Shown here piece by piece: positions 1-5,080 of a stretch of 7,058 nt of DNA. The DNA is from Coriobacteriia bacterium. GTDB taxonomy: Bacteria > Actinomycetota > Coriobacteriia > Coriobacteriales > QAMH01. Below the pieces are notes generated by a model. It was given only the letters and a program-made list of their open reading frames with translations. It was not told the origin of the DNA and made no database searches. The first letter of the stretch is position 1. The number at the start of each line of letters is the position of its first letter. Location: NCBI GenBank assembly GCA_900756605.1, contig CAAEKX010000291.1:1-7058 (forward strand), written 5' to 3'. The position numbers and the translations under genes were made by a program.

Positions 1-431
1 CGCCCCGCCACGTCGAGCCCGACTTCGAACTCGACCTTGTTGCGGTAATGCCATTCGCGCTTGCTCGCGATGCAGGCGGGCACATGCGCCTCGACCCAGG
101 CGGCGTCCATGTGCGCGATGCGTTCGAGCGCATCGACGACGGCCTGGCGCTTCCAACGCAGCTGCGCGTCGTAGGCAAGGCCGGCCCAGGGACAGCCCCC
201 GCATCTGCCGCTCGCGGCTTCGGGACAAAGGGGCTGCACGCGCTCGGGAGACGCCTCGACGAGGTTCTCGAGCCTTGCGCGCACGAAGCGATCGTCAGTG
301 TTCACGTACTCGACCTGGCACTCGTCACCGGGAAAGCCCCCTGCGACGAAGGCGACGCGCCCATCGGCAAGATGGCCCACGCCATCACCGCCGTACGCGA
401 GCGATTCGATGGAAATTGTCTCGGTGTTCAT
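1..431 (-). CDS. RlmD/RumA-like RNA uracil-C5 methyltransferase, N-terminal part (runs off window)
   Basis: This is the first 143 codons of a gene read leftward and cut by the window edge, so no stop is seen. Residues 1-55 look like a TRAM RNA-binding domain (ESLAYGGDGVGHL near residue 9; GRVAFVAGGFPGDE near 24). A cysteine cluster follows: C69, C77 and C80 in LCPEAASGRCGGCPW, the iron-sulfur ligand pattern of the RumA/TrmA family. The motif YRNKVEF (about 129-135) is also typical. Family members use S-adenosylmethionine to methylate C5 of a uracil in 23S rRNA or tRNA; the catalytic domain lies outside the window, so the exact target (U1939 or another) cannot be told. A fourth cluster cysteine could be C120 or lie beyond the edge. 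The ATG at 431-429 is the first in-frame start and follows an AAGG about 11 bases upstream. The gene lies 84 bases downstream of the ferredoxin gene on the same strand. Confidence 0.9.
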   Translation of the reverse strand, partial: MNTETISIESLAYGGDGVGHLADGRVAFVAGGFPGDECQVEYVNTDDRFVRARLENLVEASPERVQPLCPEAASGRCGGCPWAGLAYDAQLRWKRQAVVDALERIAHMDAAWVEAHVPACIASKREWHYRNKVEFEVGLDVAG

Positions 432-457
432 ATGCGTAATTACCTTCGGGCATGACG

Positions 458-498
458 AAGGGCTGCCAAAAGAGGATTCACCCCCCTCGACAGCCCTT
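458..498. terminator. 8-bp perfect inverted repeat between ferredoxin and methyltransferase genes (possible terminator or attenuator)
   Basis: AAGGGCTG at 458-465 is the exact reverse complement of CAGCCCTT at 491-498. Inside the 25-base loop a second small stem is possible (GAGG 472-475 with CCTC 485-488). It lies just after the ferredoxin stop in the direction of transcription and before the methyltransferase start. There is no U-tract on either strand, so intrinsic termination is uncertain. It may instead be an mRNA-processing or attenuation hairpin. The gap holds nothing else that I recognise. Confidence 0.4.
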
Positions 499-515
499 GC
501 TCATGTACCTGATGC

Positions 516-683
516 TTAGAGGCTCAGCGAATCGGTCGGGCACACGGAGACGCAGGAGCCGCAATCGATGCACTCATCGGCATTGACCACGGCATGATCG
601 GCGATGGTGATCGCGTCGACGGGGCAGGCATCTGCGCAAGCGCCACAGGCGATGCAGGTATCCTCGTTCACAGTTACGGCCAT
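516..683 (-). CDS. Small 2[4Fe-4S] ferredoxin (55 aa)
   Basis: This 55-residue protein consists only of two bacterial-ferredoxin cluster motifs: CIACGACADACPVDAI (cysteines 10, 13, 16, 20) and CIDCGSCVSVCPTDSL (cysteines 38, 41, 44, 48). The CxxCxxCxxxCP pattern is complete twice, so it should bind two [4Fe-4S] clusters and act as a soluble low-potential electron carrier in the cytoplasm. The length matches clostridial-type ferredoxins. The ATG at 683-681 is preceded by a near-ideal ribosome binding site (AGAAGGAGG, about 690-699), and the stop is TAA at 518-516. It is transcribed away from the PBP gene and toward the Fe-S methyltransferase gene. The electron donor and acceptor cannot be inferred from this window. 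A near-perfect palindrome lies directly upstream of the ribosome binding site. Confidence 0.95.
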   Translation of the reverse strand: MAVTVNEDTCIACGACADACPVDAITIADHAVVNADECIDCGSCVSVCPTDSLSL

Positions 684-700
684 GGGAATCCTCCTTCTCT

Positions 701-723
701 ACAGTCCGCACCTTGCGGGCTGT
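701..723. promoter_or_regulatory. 23-bp near-perfect palindrome upstream of ferredoxin
   Basis: Arms ACAGTCCGCA (701-710) and TGCGGGCTGT (714-723) are inverted repeats with one mismatch and a 3-base centre (CCT). The site ends a few bases upstream of the ferredoxin ribosome binding site. On the minus strand the sequence TTGACA (726-721) overlaps its outer edge, so it could be an operator over a -35 element. If transcription starts further upstream it would instead be a 5'-UTR hairpin. No U-tract follows it on either strand, so it does not look like a terminator. Confidence 0.5.
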
Positions 724-743
724 CAAAAAACAACACGGAGCAG

Positions 744-749
744 ATTGTA
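744..749 (-). promoter_or_regulatory. Candidate -10 box for ferredoxin
   Basis: On the minus strand TACAAT (749-744) matches the sigma-70 type -10 consensus at 5 of 6 positions. It would give a 5' UTR of roughly 50 bases containing the 701-723 palindrome. No good -35 hexamer is seen 16-18 bases upstream. An alternative with TTGACA (726-721) as -35 and TGTAGA (703-698) as -10 at 17-base spacing would start transcription inside the ribosome binding site and is less likely. Confidence 0.3.
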
Positions 750-860
750 GCCAAAATGGGAGGCGTGATGCCGCACGATTGGATGTCGAGCGGTAAATGA
801 CAGCAGACATCTGCGTTCGGATGATGACACAGGCGCACGTTGTGACACCTTCGGTGAATT

Positions 861-875
861 TTGAACGCAGTTCAA
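861..875. promoter_or_regulatory. Perfect palindrome TTGAAC-GCA-GTTCAA upstream of PBP gene (possible operator)
   Basis: TTGAAC (861-866) and GTTCAA (870-875) are exact inverted repeats around a 3-base centre. The site lies about 54 bases before the likely TTG start of the PBP gene and close to candidate promoter boxes (TACTAT 876-881, CATAAT 898-903). Its dyad symmetry and position fit a binding site for a dimeric regulator. The regulator itself is not in the window. Confidence 0.4.
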
Positions 876-897
876 TACTATGTACGCGTATTTAGGG

Positions 898-903
898 CAT
901 AAT
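898..903 (+). promoter_or_regulatory. Candidate -10 box for PBP gene
   Basis: CATAAT matches 5 of 6 -10 consensus positions. Transcription would begin near 910, giving a leader of about 20 bases that contains the AAAGGAG ribosome binding site (916-922) and leads to the TTG start. No convincing -35 box lies 16-18 bases upstream. TACTAT at 876-881 is a weaker alternative. If the CATAAT box is real, the ATG at 902 lies outside the transcript. Confidence 0.3.
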
Positions 904-928
904 GTGCTCACATCGAAAGGAGACCGAG

Positions 929-3079
929 TTGCCCTCGTCAAGCCGTAACCGCAAACGCCGCCAGAAATCACAGCGACGCTCAGTCAATCTCCTCACCATT
1001 CTTGGATGCATCGCCGGGGCATTTTGCCTGGTGGTCGTCCTTGCCTGCGTGGTAGGCGCGACCTGGCTCATAGGCCTGCCCGATTACAGCACCATCAGTT
1101 CGTACGCGAACACGGGCATCACGACCATCTACGCGAATGACCGCGAGACGGTCCTCGCGAAGCTCTATCTCGAAAACCGCATCGAGGTTACGCAGGACGA
1201 GGTCGTCGATTACGTGCTCGAGGGAACGATTGCCACCGAGGACGAGCGCTTCTACGAGCACGGCGGCATCGACCCCATCGGCATTGCGCGTGCCGTCATC
1301 GTCAACGCCGCCTCCCGCGGCGCCTCCGAGGGCGCCTCGACCATCACCCAGCAGCTCGTGCGCAATACCGTCCTGCTCGACGAGATGAACGACATCTCCA
1401 TCAAGCGCAAGGTGCGCGAGATGTACATCGCCTCGCAAGTGGAGCGTCAGTACAGCAAGGATGACATCCTCATGATGTACATCAACGTCGTCAACTACGG
1501 CGATGGCTGTTATGGCATCGAGGCGGCAAGTCGCGACTACTTCGGCAAGCACGCCGACGAGCTCACGCTCTCCGAGGCGGCCCTGCTCGTCGGCATCCCG
1601 CAATCACCCAACGCGTATAATCCCCGCGAGCACATGGACAAGGCGATGGCACGTCGCGCAACCGTGCTGCAGCGCCTGCTCTCGAACGGCTACATCACGC
1701 AGGCCGAGTACGACGAGGCGCTCGCAGACACGCCCGTGCTCTCGACCGAGAAGATGACCGACGAGACCATCTCCGACATCGCCCCCTACTTCATCGACTA
1801 CGTGCGCCGCGAACTCGACGAGAACCCGCGCTTTCCCGCCACCGTCATCGCGCATGGCGGCCTGACGGTGTACACGACGCTCGATCCCGACCTCCAAAAG
1901 GACGCCAACGACGCCATCGCGCAGAACATGCGCTGGAGCGACAGCCAGCTCGATGCCGCACTCGTCTCCGTCGTCCCCGACGACGGCAAGATTGTCGCTA
2001 TGGTCGGCGGCAGGGATTACGAAACAAACAAGTTCAACCTCGCCACGCAGATGAGCCGCCAGGCTGGTTCCTCCTTCAAGACCTTCACCCTGCTCTCCGC
2101 CCTCAGCGAGGGGCTCGACCCGGATAACACCTACATCGACTCCTCAAGCCCGGTGCAAGTCGGCAAGGACTGGACCGTCAACAACTCCGAGGGTCACGGA
2201 CACGGATCGATGAGCGTCACCGACGCCACCATCTCCTCGGTCAACACCGTCTACGCGCAGCTCGTCCACGCTATCGGAGCGCAGAAGACCATCGACATCG
2301 CCCACGCCTGCGGCATCAAGTCCGAGCTTGAGAAAGACGATACGGTCTCGCTCGGCTCAAGCGGCGTCAACCCACTCGAAATGGCAAGTGCCTATGCCAC
2401 GATCGCCAACGGCGGCTACTACTACGAGCCCTACGCCGTCACCGAGATCGTCGACCCTTCCGGCAAGACCGTCTACACGCACGAGGCCGAGCAGCCGCAG
2501 CGAGTACTTTCGGCAGCTGTCGCGCAGAAGGCAACCGACATTCTCGAGCGCGTCATTAGCTCGGGTACGGGCACGAGCGCCAACCTCAACAACGGCCAGC
2601 CCTGCGCCGGCAAGACGGGTACCTCCGAGCATGGTCGTGACCTCTGGTTCTGCGGGTTCACGCCGCAGTACTCCACGGCTGTCTGGGCGGGCTATCGTAT
2701 CGAGCGCGAAACCTCGATGTACGGCGGCAGCACGTGCGGCCCCATCTGGCGCGACTTCATGAACGCGGCACTCGCAGGTCAACCCATCAAGCAATTCCCC
2801 ACGACGAGCGAGAAAATCAACTACAAGCCGGCACGCACCTGGGACTTCACCAAGGACGTCACGATCATTGGCGGAGACGACGATTGGACGCCCCCCGAAG
2901 AGTCCTCGAGCACGAGCAGTTCCTCGACCGACCCAAGCGCAAGTTCGACGGCAGACCCGAACGCCCCCAATCCCGAGCAGCCCCAAGAGCCGAGTGATCC
3001 AGGCTCGGAAGGTGGCAACGAGGGCGGCGGTGACGAAGGTGGCGGCGGCGAGCCTGCACCCGAACCCCCGGCCGAATAG
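929..3079 (+). CDS. Class A penicillin-binding protein (bifunctional transglycosylase/transpeptidase)
   Basis: This membrane-anchored enzyme polymerises lipid II into glycan strands and cross-links the peptides on the outer face of the membrane. I choose TTG at 929 because GGAG (919-922) lies 6 bases before it; the in-frame ATG at 902 has no ribosome binding site and would add 9 residues. Numbering from TTG (716 aa): a basic Arg/Lys-rich cytoplasmic tail to about 20; one membrane helix about 21-50; GT51 transglycosylase with EDERFYEHGG and catalytic-type E104, GASTITQQLVRN (135-146), and a third motif near 169-191; transpeptidase with SSFK (nucleophile S381, K384), SVN (437-439) and KTGTS (562-566). 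All catalytic motifs are intact. From about 652 the protein ends in a Ser/Thr-, then Pro/Glu-, then Gly-rich tail that looks disordered. No PASTA domain is seen. The HAD gene follows after 58 bases on the same strand. Confidence 0.95.
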   Translation: MPSSSRNRKRRQKSQRRSVNLLTILGCIAGAFCLVVVLACVVGATWLIGLPDYSTISSYANTGITTIYANDRETVLAKLYLENRIEVTQDEVVDYVLEGTIATEDERFYEHGGIDPIGIARAVIVNAASRGASEGASTITQQLVRNTVLLDEMNDISIKRKVREMYIASQVERQYSKDDILMMYINVVNYGDGCYGIEAASRDYFGKHADELTLSEAALLVGIPQSPNAYNPREHMDKAMARRATVLQRLLSNGYITQAEYDEALADTPVLSTEKMTDETISDIAPYFIDYVRRELDENPRFPATVIAHGGLTVYTTLDPDLQKDANDAIAQNMRWSDSQLDAALVSVVPDDGKIVAMVGGRDYETNKFNLATQMSRQAGSSFKTFTLLSALSEGLDPDNTYIDSSSPVQVGKDWTVNNSEGHGHGSMSVTDATISSVNTVYAQLVHAIGAQKTIDIAHACGIKSELEKDDTVSLGSSGVNPLEMASAYATIANGGYYYEPYAVTEIVDPSGKTVYTHEAEQPQRVLSAAVAQKATDILERVISSGTGTSANLNNGQPCAGKTGTSEHGRDLWFCGFTPQYSTAVWAGYRIERETSMYGGSTCGPIWRDFMNAALAGQPIKQFPTTSEKINYKPARTWDFTKDVTIIGGDDDWTPPEESSSTSSSSTDPSASSTADPNAPNPEQPQEPSDPGSEGGNEGGGDEGGGGEPAPEPPAE

Positions 3080-3137
3080 GCGTTGGCCAGAGGAACCATT
3101 GACGCTGTGATAGTATTCCCGCAGGAGGAAAGACCGC

Positions 3138-3908
3138 ATGTTTGAAGACACAAAGGCCGTCGCGTTTGCACTCGACGGCACGGTATACCGGGGCTCCAAG
3201 CTCATCGACGGCATTGACGAGGTCATTCGCCATTGTCGCAAGCTGGGCAAATCCGTCTTCTTCCTCACCAACAACTCCTCCGAGACCCGCTCCCAGATCT
3301 TTCACAAGCTACGCAACATGGGCATCGACTGTACTTTCAGAGAGGTCCTGACGAGCGGATACGCCGCGGCTCTTTACGCGCATCGCGAGCGTCTCACCAA
3401 CATCTACGTGTGCGGCTCCAAGAACCTCGTCAGCGAGTGCGAAAAGCTCAGCGTGCATTCCGTCGAGCCCGAAGAGGCCGAGAACATGCTCATCGGTCTT
3501 GACCCGGAATTCGACTATGAGAAGCTCGCCATTGCCAGCAACGTCGCCCTCAAAGTCGACAAGGTCATCGCCTGCAACAAGGAGCGCTCCTATCCGGGTG
3601 AGGAAGACTGCCTCATGCCCGGCTGCGGCGGCATGGTCTCCTCGGTCGAGTGGTGCTCGGGGCGCATGGTCGACCTCACGATCGGCAAGCCCAACACGTT
3701 CATGCTCAAAGAGGTCAGCGAGCAACTCGGCCTGGCACCGGAGGAGATTCTCGTCGTGGGCGACAACTACGACACCGACATCGTCATGGCAGGCAAGTTC
3801 GGCAGTCCCGCAATCATCATCAGCTCGCATGTCTACGGAGATGCCGTGAGCGTGGAAAACGTCGGCGAGCTGCTTAACCTCATCGGCGAGACGGCAAAAC
3901 CGGAGTAG
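3138..3908 (+). CDS. HAD-IIA (NagD/pNPPase-like) family protein lacking the nucleophile aspartate
   Basis: This 256-residue cytosolic protein has the length and motif order of HAD subfamily IIA phosphatases (NagD, p-nitrophenyl phosphatase, phosphoglycolate phosphatase). Motif II is FFLTNNSS (T44), motif III is GKPNTF (K184), and motif IV is GDNYDTD (D209, D214). The stretch from about 70 to 175 is the C2-type cap, with GLDPEFDYEKL near 120 and a proline/glycine-rich segment PGCGG near 161. Motif I, normally DxDGT, reads F-A-L-D-G-T: the nucleophile position is Ala11 (GCA at 3168-3170), while the acid/base D13 is kept. A two-residue deletion from an FALDxDGT-like ancestor is an alternative reading. 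Either way the covalent aspartyl-phosphate residue is absent, so classic phosphatase activity is doubtful; a binding or regulatory role is possible. The ATG at 3138 follows a strong AGGAGG (3123-3128). It is probably co-transcribed with the PBP gene. Confidence 0.85.
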   Translation: MFEDTKAVAFALDGTVYRGSKLIDGIDEVIRHCRKLGKSVFFLTNNSSETRSQIFHKLRNMGIDCTFREVLTSGYAAALYAHRERLTNIYVCGSKNLVSECEKLSVHSVEPEEAENMLIGLDPEFDYEKLAIASNVALKVDKVIACNKERSYPGEEDCLMPGCGGMVSSVEWCSGRMVDLTIGKPNTFMLKEVSEQLGLAPEEILVVGDNYDTDIVMAGKFGSPAIIISSHVYGDAVSVENVGELLNLIGETAKPE

Positions 3909-3914
3909 TCCGCG

Positions 3915-3973
3915 TCCACTGTCATTTCGACCGGAGTCGCCGATAGGCGGCGCAGTGGAGAAATCTCTCCACT
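3915..3973. repeat. Structured intergenic repeat with alternative hairpins between convergent genes; possible bidirectional terminator
   Basis: The 65-bp gap between the two convergent stop codons is almost wholly structured. TCCACTG (3915-3921) can pair with CAGTGGA (3953-3959), enclosing a small stem GTCGCC (3936-3941)/GGCGGC (3946-3951) with GATA loop. AGTGGAGA (3954-3961) can instead pair perfectly with TCTCCACT (3966-3973) over a 4-base AATC loop, followed on the plus strand by TTT. The two folds share 3954-3959 and exclude each other. The word GTCATTTCGACCGGAG together with GTGGAGAAATCTC resembles a dispersed intergenic repeat that I recall from many bacterial genomes. That identity is from memory and unverified. 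It may terminate transcription from both sides, weakly because there is little U-tract. Confidence 0.6.
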
Positions 3974-4882
3974 TTAGAACTTGCTTCTCAGGATATTCCA
4001 GCGCAGCTTGCTCGTGCGTGGATTCGTCGGCAGCATGATGTCCGTGCGTCCGGCAAGAAAGCGACGCGCCTTGGCCGAGACATGCCTGACCGCGACCGCC
4101 TCGACGAGCTTGGCGGCATCCGGATTCATGGACCGCTCGTACTCGCGCAAAAGCACCCGCGCCATGGTGGTCGCCTGGTTCGCAAGCTCGGGGTCGAGGT
4201 CATCGCAAGCAGGCAGCACTGACTGCCCTGGTGCGAGGCGTCTATCGACGTAGCAGTGCGGCAAATCGCAAAAGACGTAGCCATCGCAGTAGAGTGCGAC
4301 GGCGTGAATCCAGGTATCGTAGCTGCGCGCGAAGTCGAAGACGGGACGACGACGCAGGAGCTTAACGAGCGCCCCGTTCATGAGCATCGTGCAGCCCAGA
4401 GCCCAGTTGCGTACGAGCAAGAGGCTGCCCGGATGCGATGCGCAAACCTCGTATCCGTCGAATTCATCGCCAATCGCCCTACCCCGCGCATCGATGCAAA
4501 CACTGCCCGCATAGTAGAGCTCGGGACGACTCGTGTTCGCCGAAATGTGGTCGGTGCCGGCCGCGAGCTTACCGGAAAGCCAGATATCGTCCTGGTTCGC
4601 AAGCGCAATGTAATCGAACGCCTCGACCGGCGCATCGTAGACGAGCTGCATGATGGTGCGTGTCTTGCCCTGGTGCGTGCTGTTGTAGATGATCTCGACG
4701 TTGTCGTGCTCGGAAGCGTAGGTCTCGAGGATTCGAAAGGTGTTGTCGGTCGAGCAATCATCGGAGATGCGCACGAAGACCTCGACGCCCTCCTGATTCA
4801 AGATGCTGTCGAGTTGCTCGGCAAGGTGCTCCTGACCATTGTAGGTGGCCATGAGAACGAGCACGCGTGCGATGCTGCTCAT
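3974..4882 (-). CDS. Family 2 glycosyltransferase (GT-A fold)
   Basis: This 302-residue cytosolic or membrane-associated enzyme should transfer a sugar from a nucleotide sugar to a cell-surface polysaccharide or lipid-linked acceptor. The N-terminus VLMATYNGQEHLAEQLDSIL (8-28) is the classic GT2 opening; ISDDCSTDNT (39-48) is the nucleotide-binding Asp motif; IALANQDDIW (92-101) is the DxD-like metal site; GCTMLMNGALV (163-173) is the conserved stretch after it. A candidate catalytic Asp is D189 in SYDTW, where many relatives have HDWW-like residues. The usual YRxHxxN region near 211 is changed to YVDRRLAPGQS. There is no membrane helix. Sequence resembles rhamnosyltransferase-like GT2 proteins, but donor and acceptor are not determined. 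The ATG at 4882 follows AAAGGGGAG closely. The gene starts 37 bases after tRNA-Ser on the same strand, and galU upstream makes a candidate donor precursor. Confidence 0.9.
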   Translation of the reverse strand: MSSIARVLVLMATYNGQEHLAEQLDSILNQEGVEVFVRISDDCSTDNTFRILETYASEHDNVEIIYNSTHQGKTRTIMQLVYDAPVEAFDYIALANQDDIWLSGKLAAGTDHISANTSRPELYYAGSVCIDARGRAIGDEFDGYEVCASHPGSLLLVRNWALGCTMLMNGALVKLLRRRPVFDFARSYDTWIHAVALYCDGYVFCDLPHCYVDRRLAPGQSVLPACDDLDPELANQATTMARVLLREYERSMNPDAAKLVEAVAVRHVSAKARRFLAGRTDIMLPTNPRTSKLRWNILRSKF

Positions 4883-4906
4883 GACTCCCCTTTCGAGCTG
4901 CGTTGT

Positions 4907-4922
4907 CCAGCTTGCCAGCTGG
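4907..4922. other. Small inverted repeat overlapping the tRNA 3' CCA
   Basis: CCAGCT (4907-4912) and AGCTGG (4917-4922) form a 6-bp stem with a TGCC loop that includes the tRNA CCA end. There is no U-tract after it on the minus strand, so it is a poor terminator. It may be a processing structure or chance. Confidence 0.3.
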
Positions 4923-5012
4923 CGGAGGGACAGGGATTCGAACCCTGGAGGCGGCTCAGCACCGCCTGACGGTTTTCAAGACCGTTGCATTCAACCACTC
5001 TGCCATCCCTCC
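4920..5012 (-). tRNA. tRNA-Ser (anticodon UGA), CCA encoded
   Basis: Read on the minus strand, the acceptor GGAGGGA pairs with TCCCTCC (4930-4924), followed by discriminator G and genomic CCA (4922-4920). The D-arm contains GAGTGGTTGAA. The anticodon stem ACGGT/ACCGT carries loop CTTGAAA with anticodon TGA (4978-4976), reading UCA serine codons. A long variable arm (stem AGGCGG/CCGCCT) is the mark of tRNA-Ser. The T-arm is CAGGG-TTCGAAT-CCCTG. All stems pair. It sits between galU and the glycosyltransferase gene on the same strand. Confidence 0.97.
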
Positions 5013-5033
5013 GCATGTGGCGCGCATCGCTGT

Positions 5034-5039
5034 ATTCTA
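5034..5039 (-). promoter_or_regulatory. Candidate -10 box of the tRNA-Ser gene
   Basis: On the minus strand TAGAAT (5039-5034) matches 5 of 6 -10 positions and would start transcription about 15 bases before the mature tRNA 5' end. No clear -35 hexamer is seen at 16-18 bases upstream. No terminator is visible between the galU stop (5081) and the tRNA, so read-through from galU is also possible. Confidence 0.35.
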
Positions 5040-5080
5040 CACCAGACAAATGCACATGCACCCATCCGGCTGCTGCGCAT

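Noticed and set aside
48..455. Plus-strand open frame (135 codons) at the left edge
   Set aside because: The opposite strand encodes the TRAM domain and Fe-S cysteine motif of an RNA methyltransferase, which is far better supported.
701..733. Intrinsic terminator at the 701-723 palindrome
   Set aside because: The hairpin is followed by CAAAAAA on the plus strand and has its T-run on the wrong side on the minus strand, so no U-tract follows the stem in either direction.
574..810. Minus-strand open frame (78 codons) and plus-strand frame 594-800 around the ferredoxin
   Set aside because: Both are out of frame with the ferredoxin, whose eight cluster cysteines and strong ribosome binding site define the real gene.
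980..1603. Minus-strand open frame (207 codons) opposite the transglycosylase domain
   Set aside because: The Val/Asp/Leu/His-rich product is the mirror of the PBP codon pattern. It has no family motif and no ribosome binding site of note.
3099..3116. TTGACG and TAGTAT as a promoter for the HAD gene
   Set aside because: The two hexamers are only 6 bases apart, so they cannot act together. Co-transcription with the PBP gene is simpler.
2357..3274. Minus-strand open frame (305 codons) across the PBP 3' end and HAD start
   Set aside because: It is antisense to conserved transpeptidase motifs and spans the PBP-HAD junction. It has no recognisable domain and an Arg/Ala/Val-rich composition typical of shadow frames.
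4256..4969. Plus-strand open frame (237 codons) opposite the glycosyltransferase and tRNA
   Set aside because: It is antisense to clear GT2 motifs and extends into the tRNA gene. The composition is an antisense artefact.
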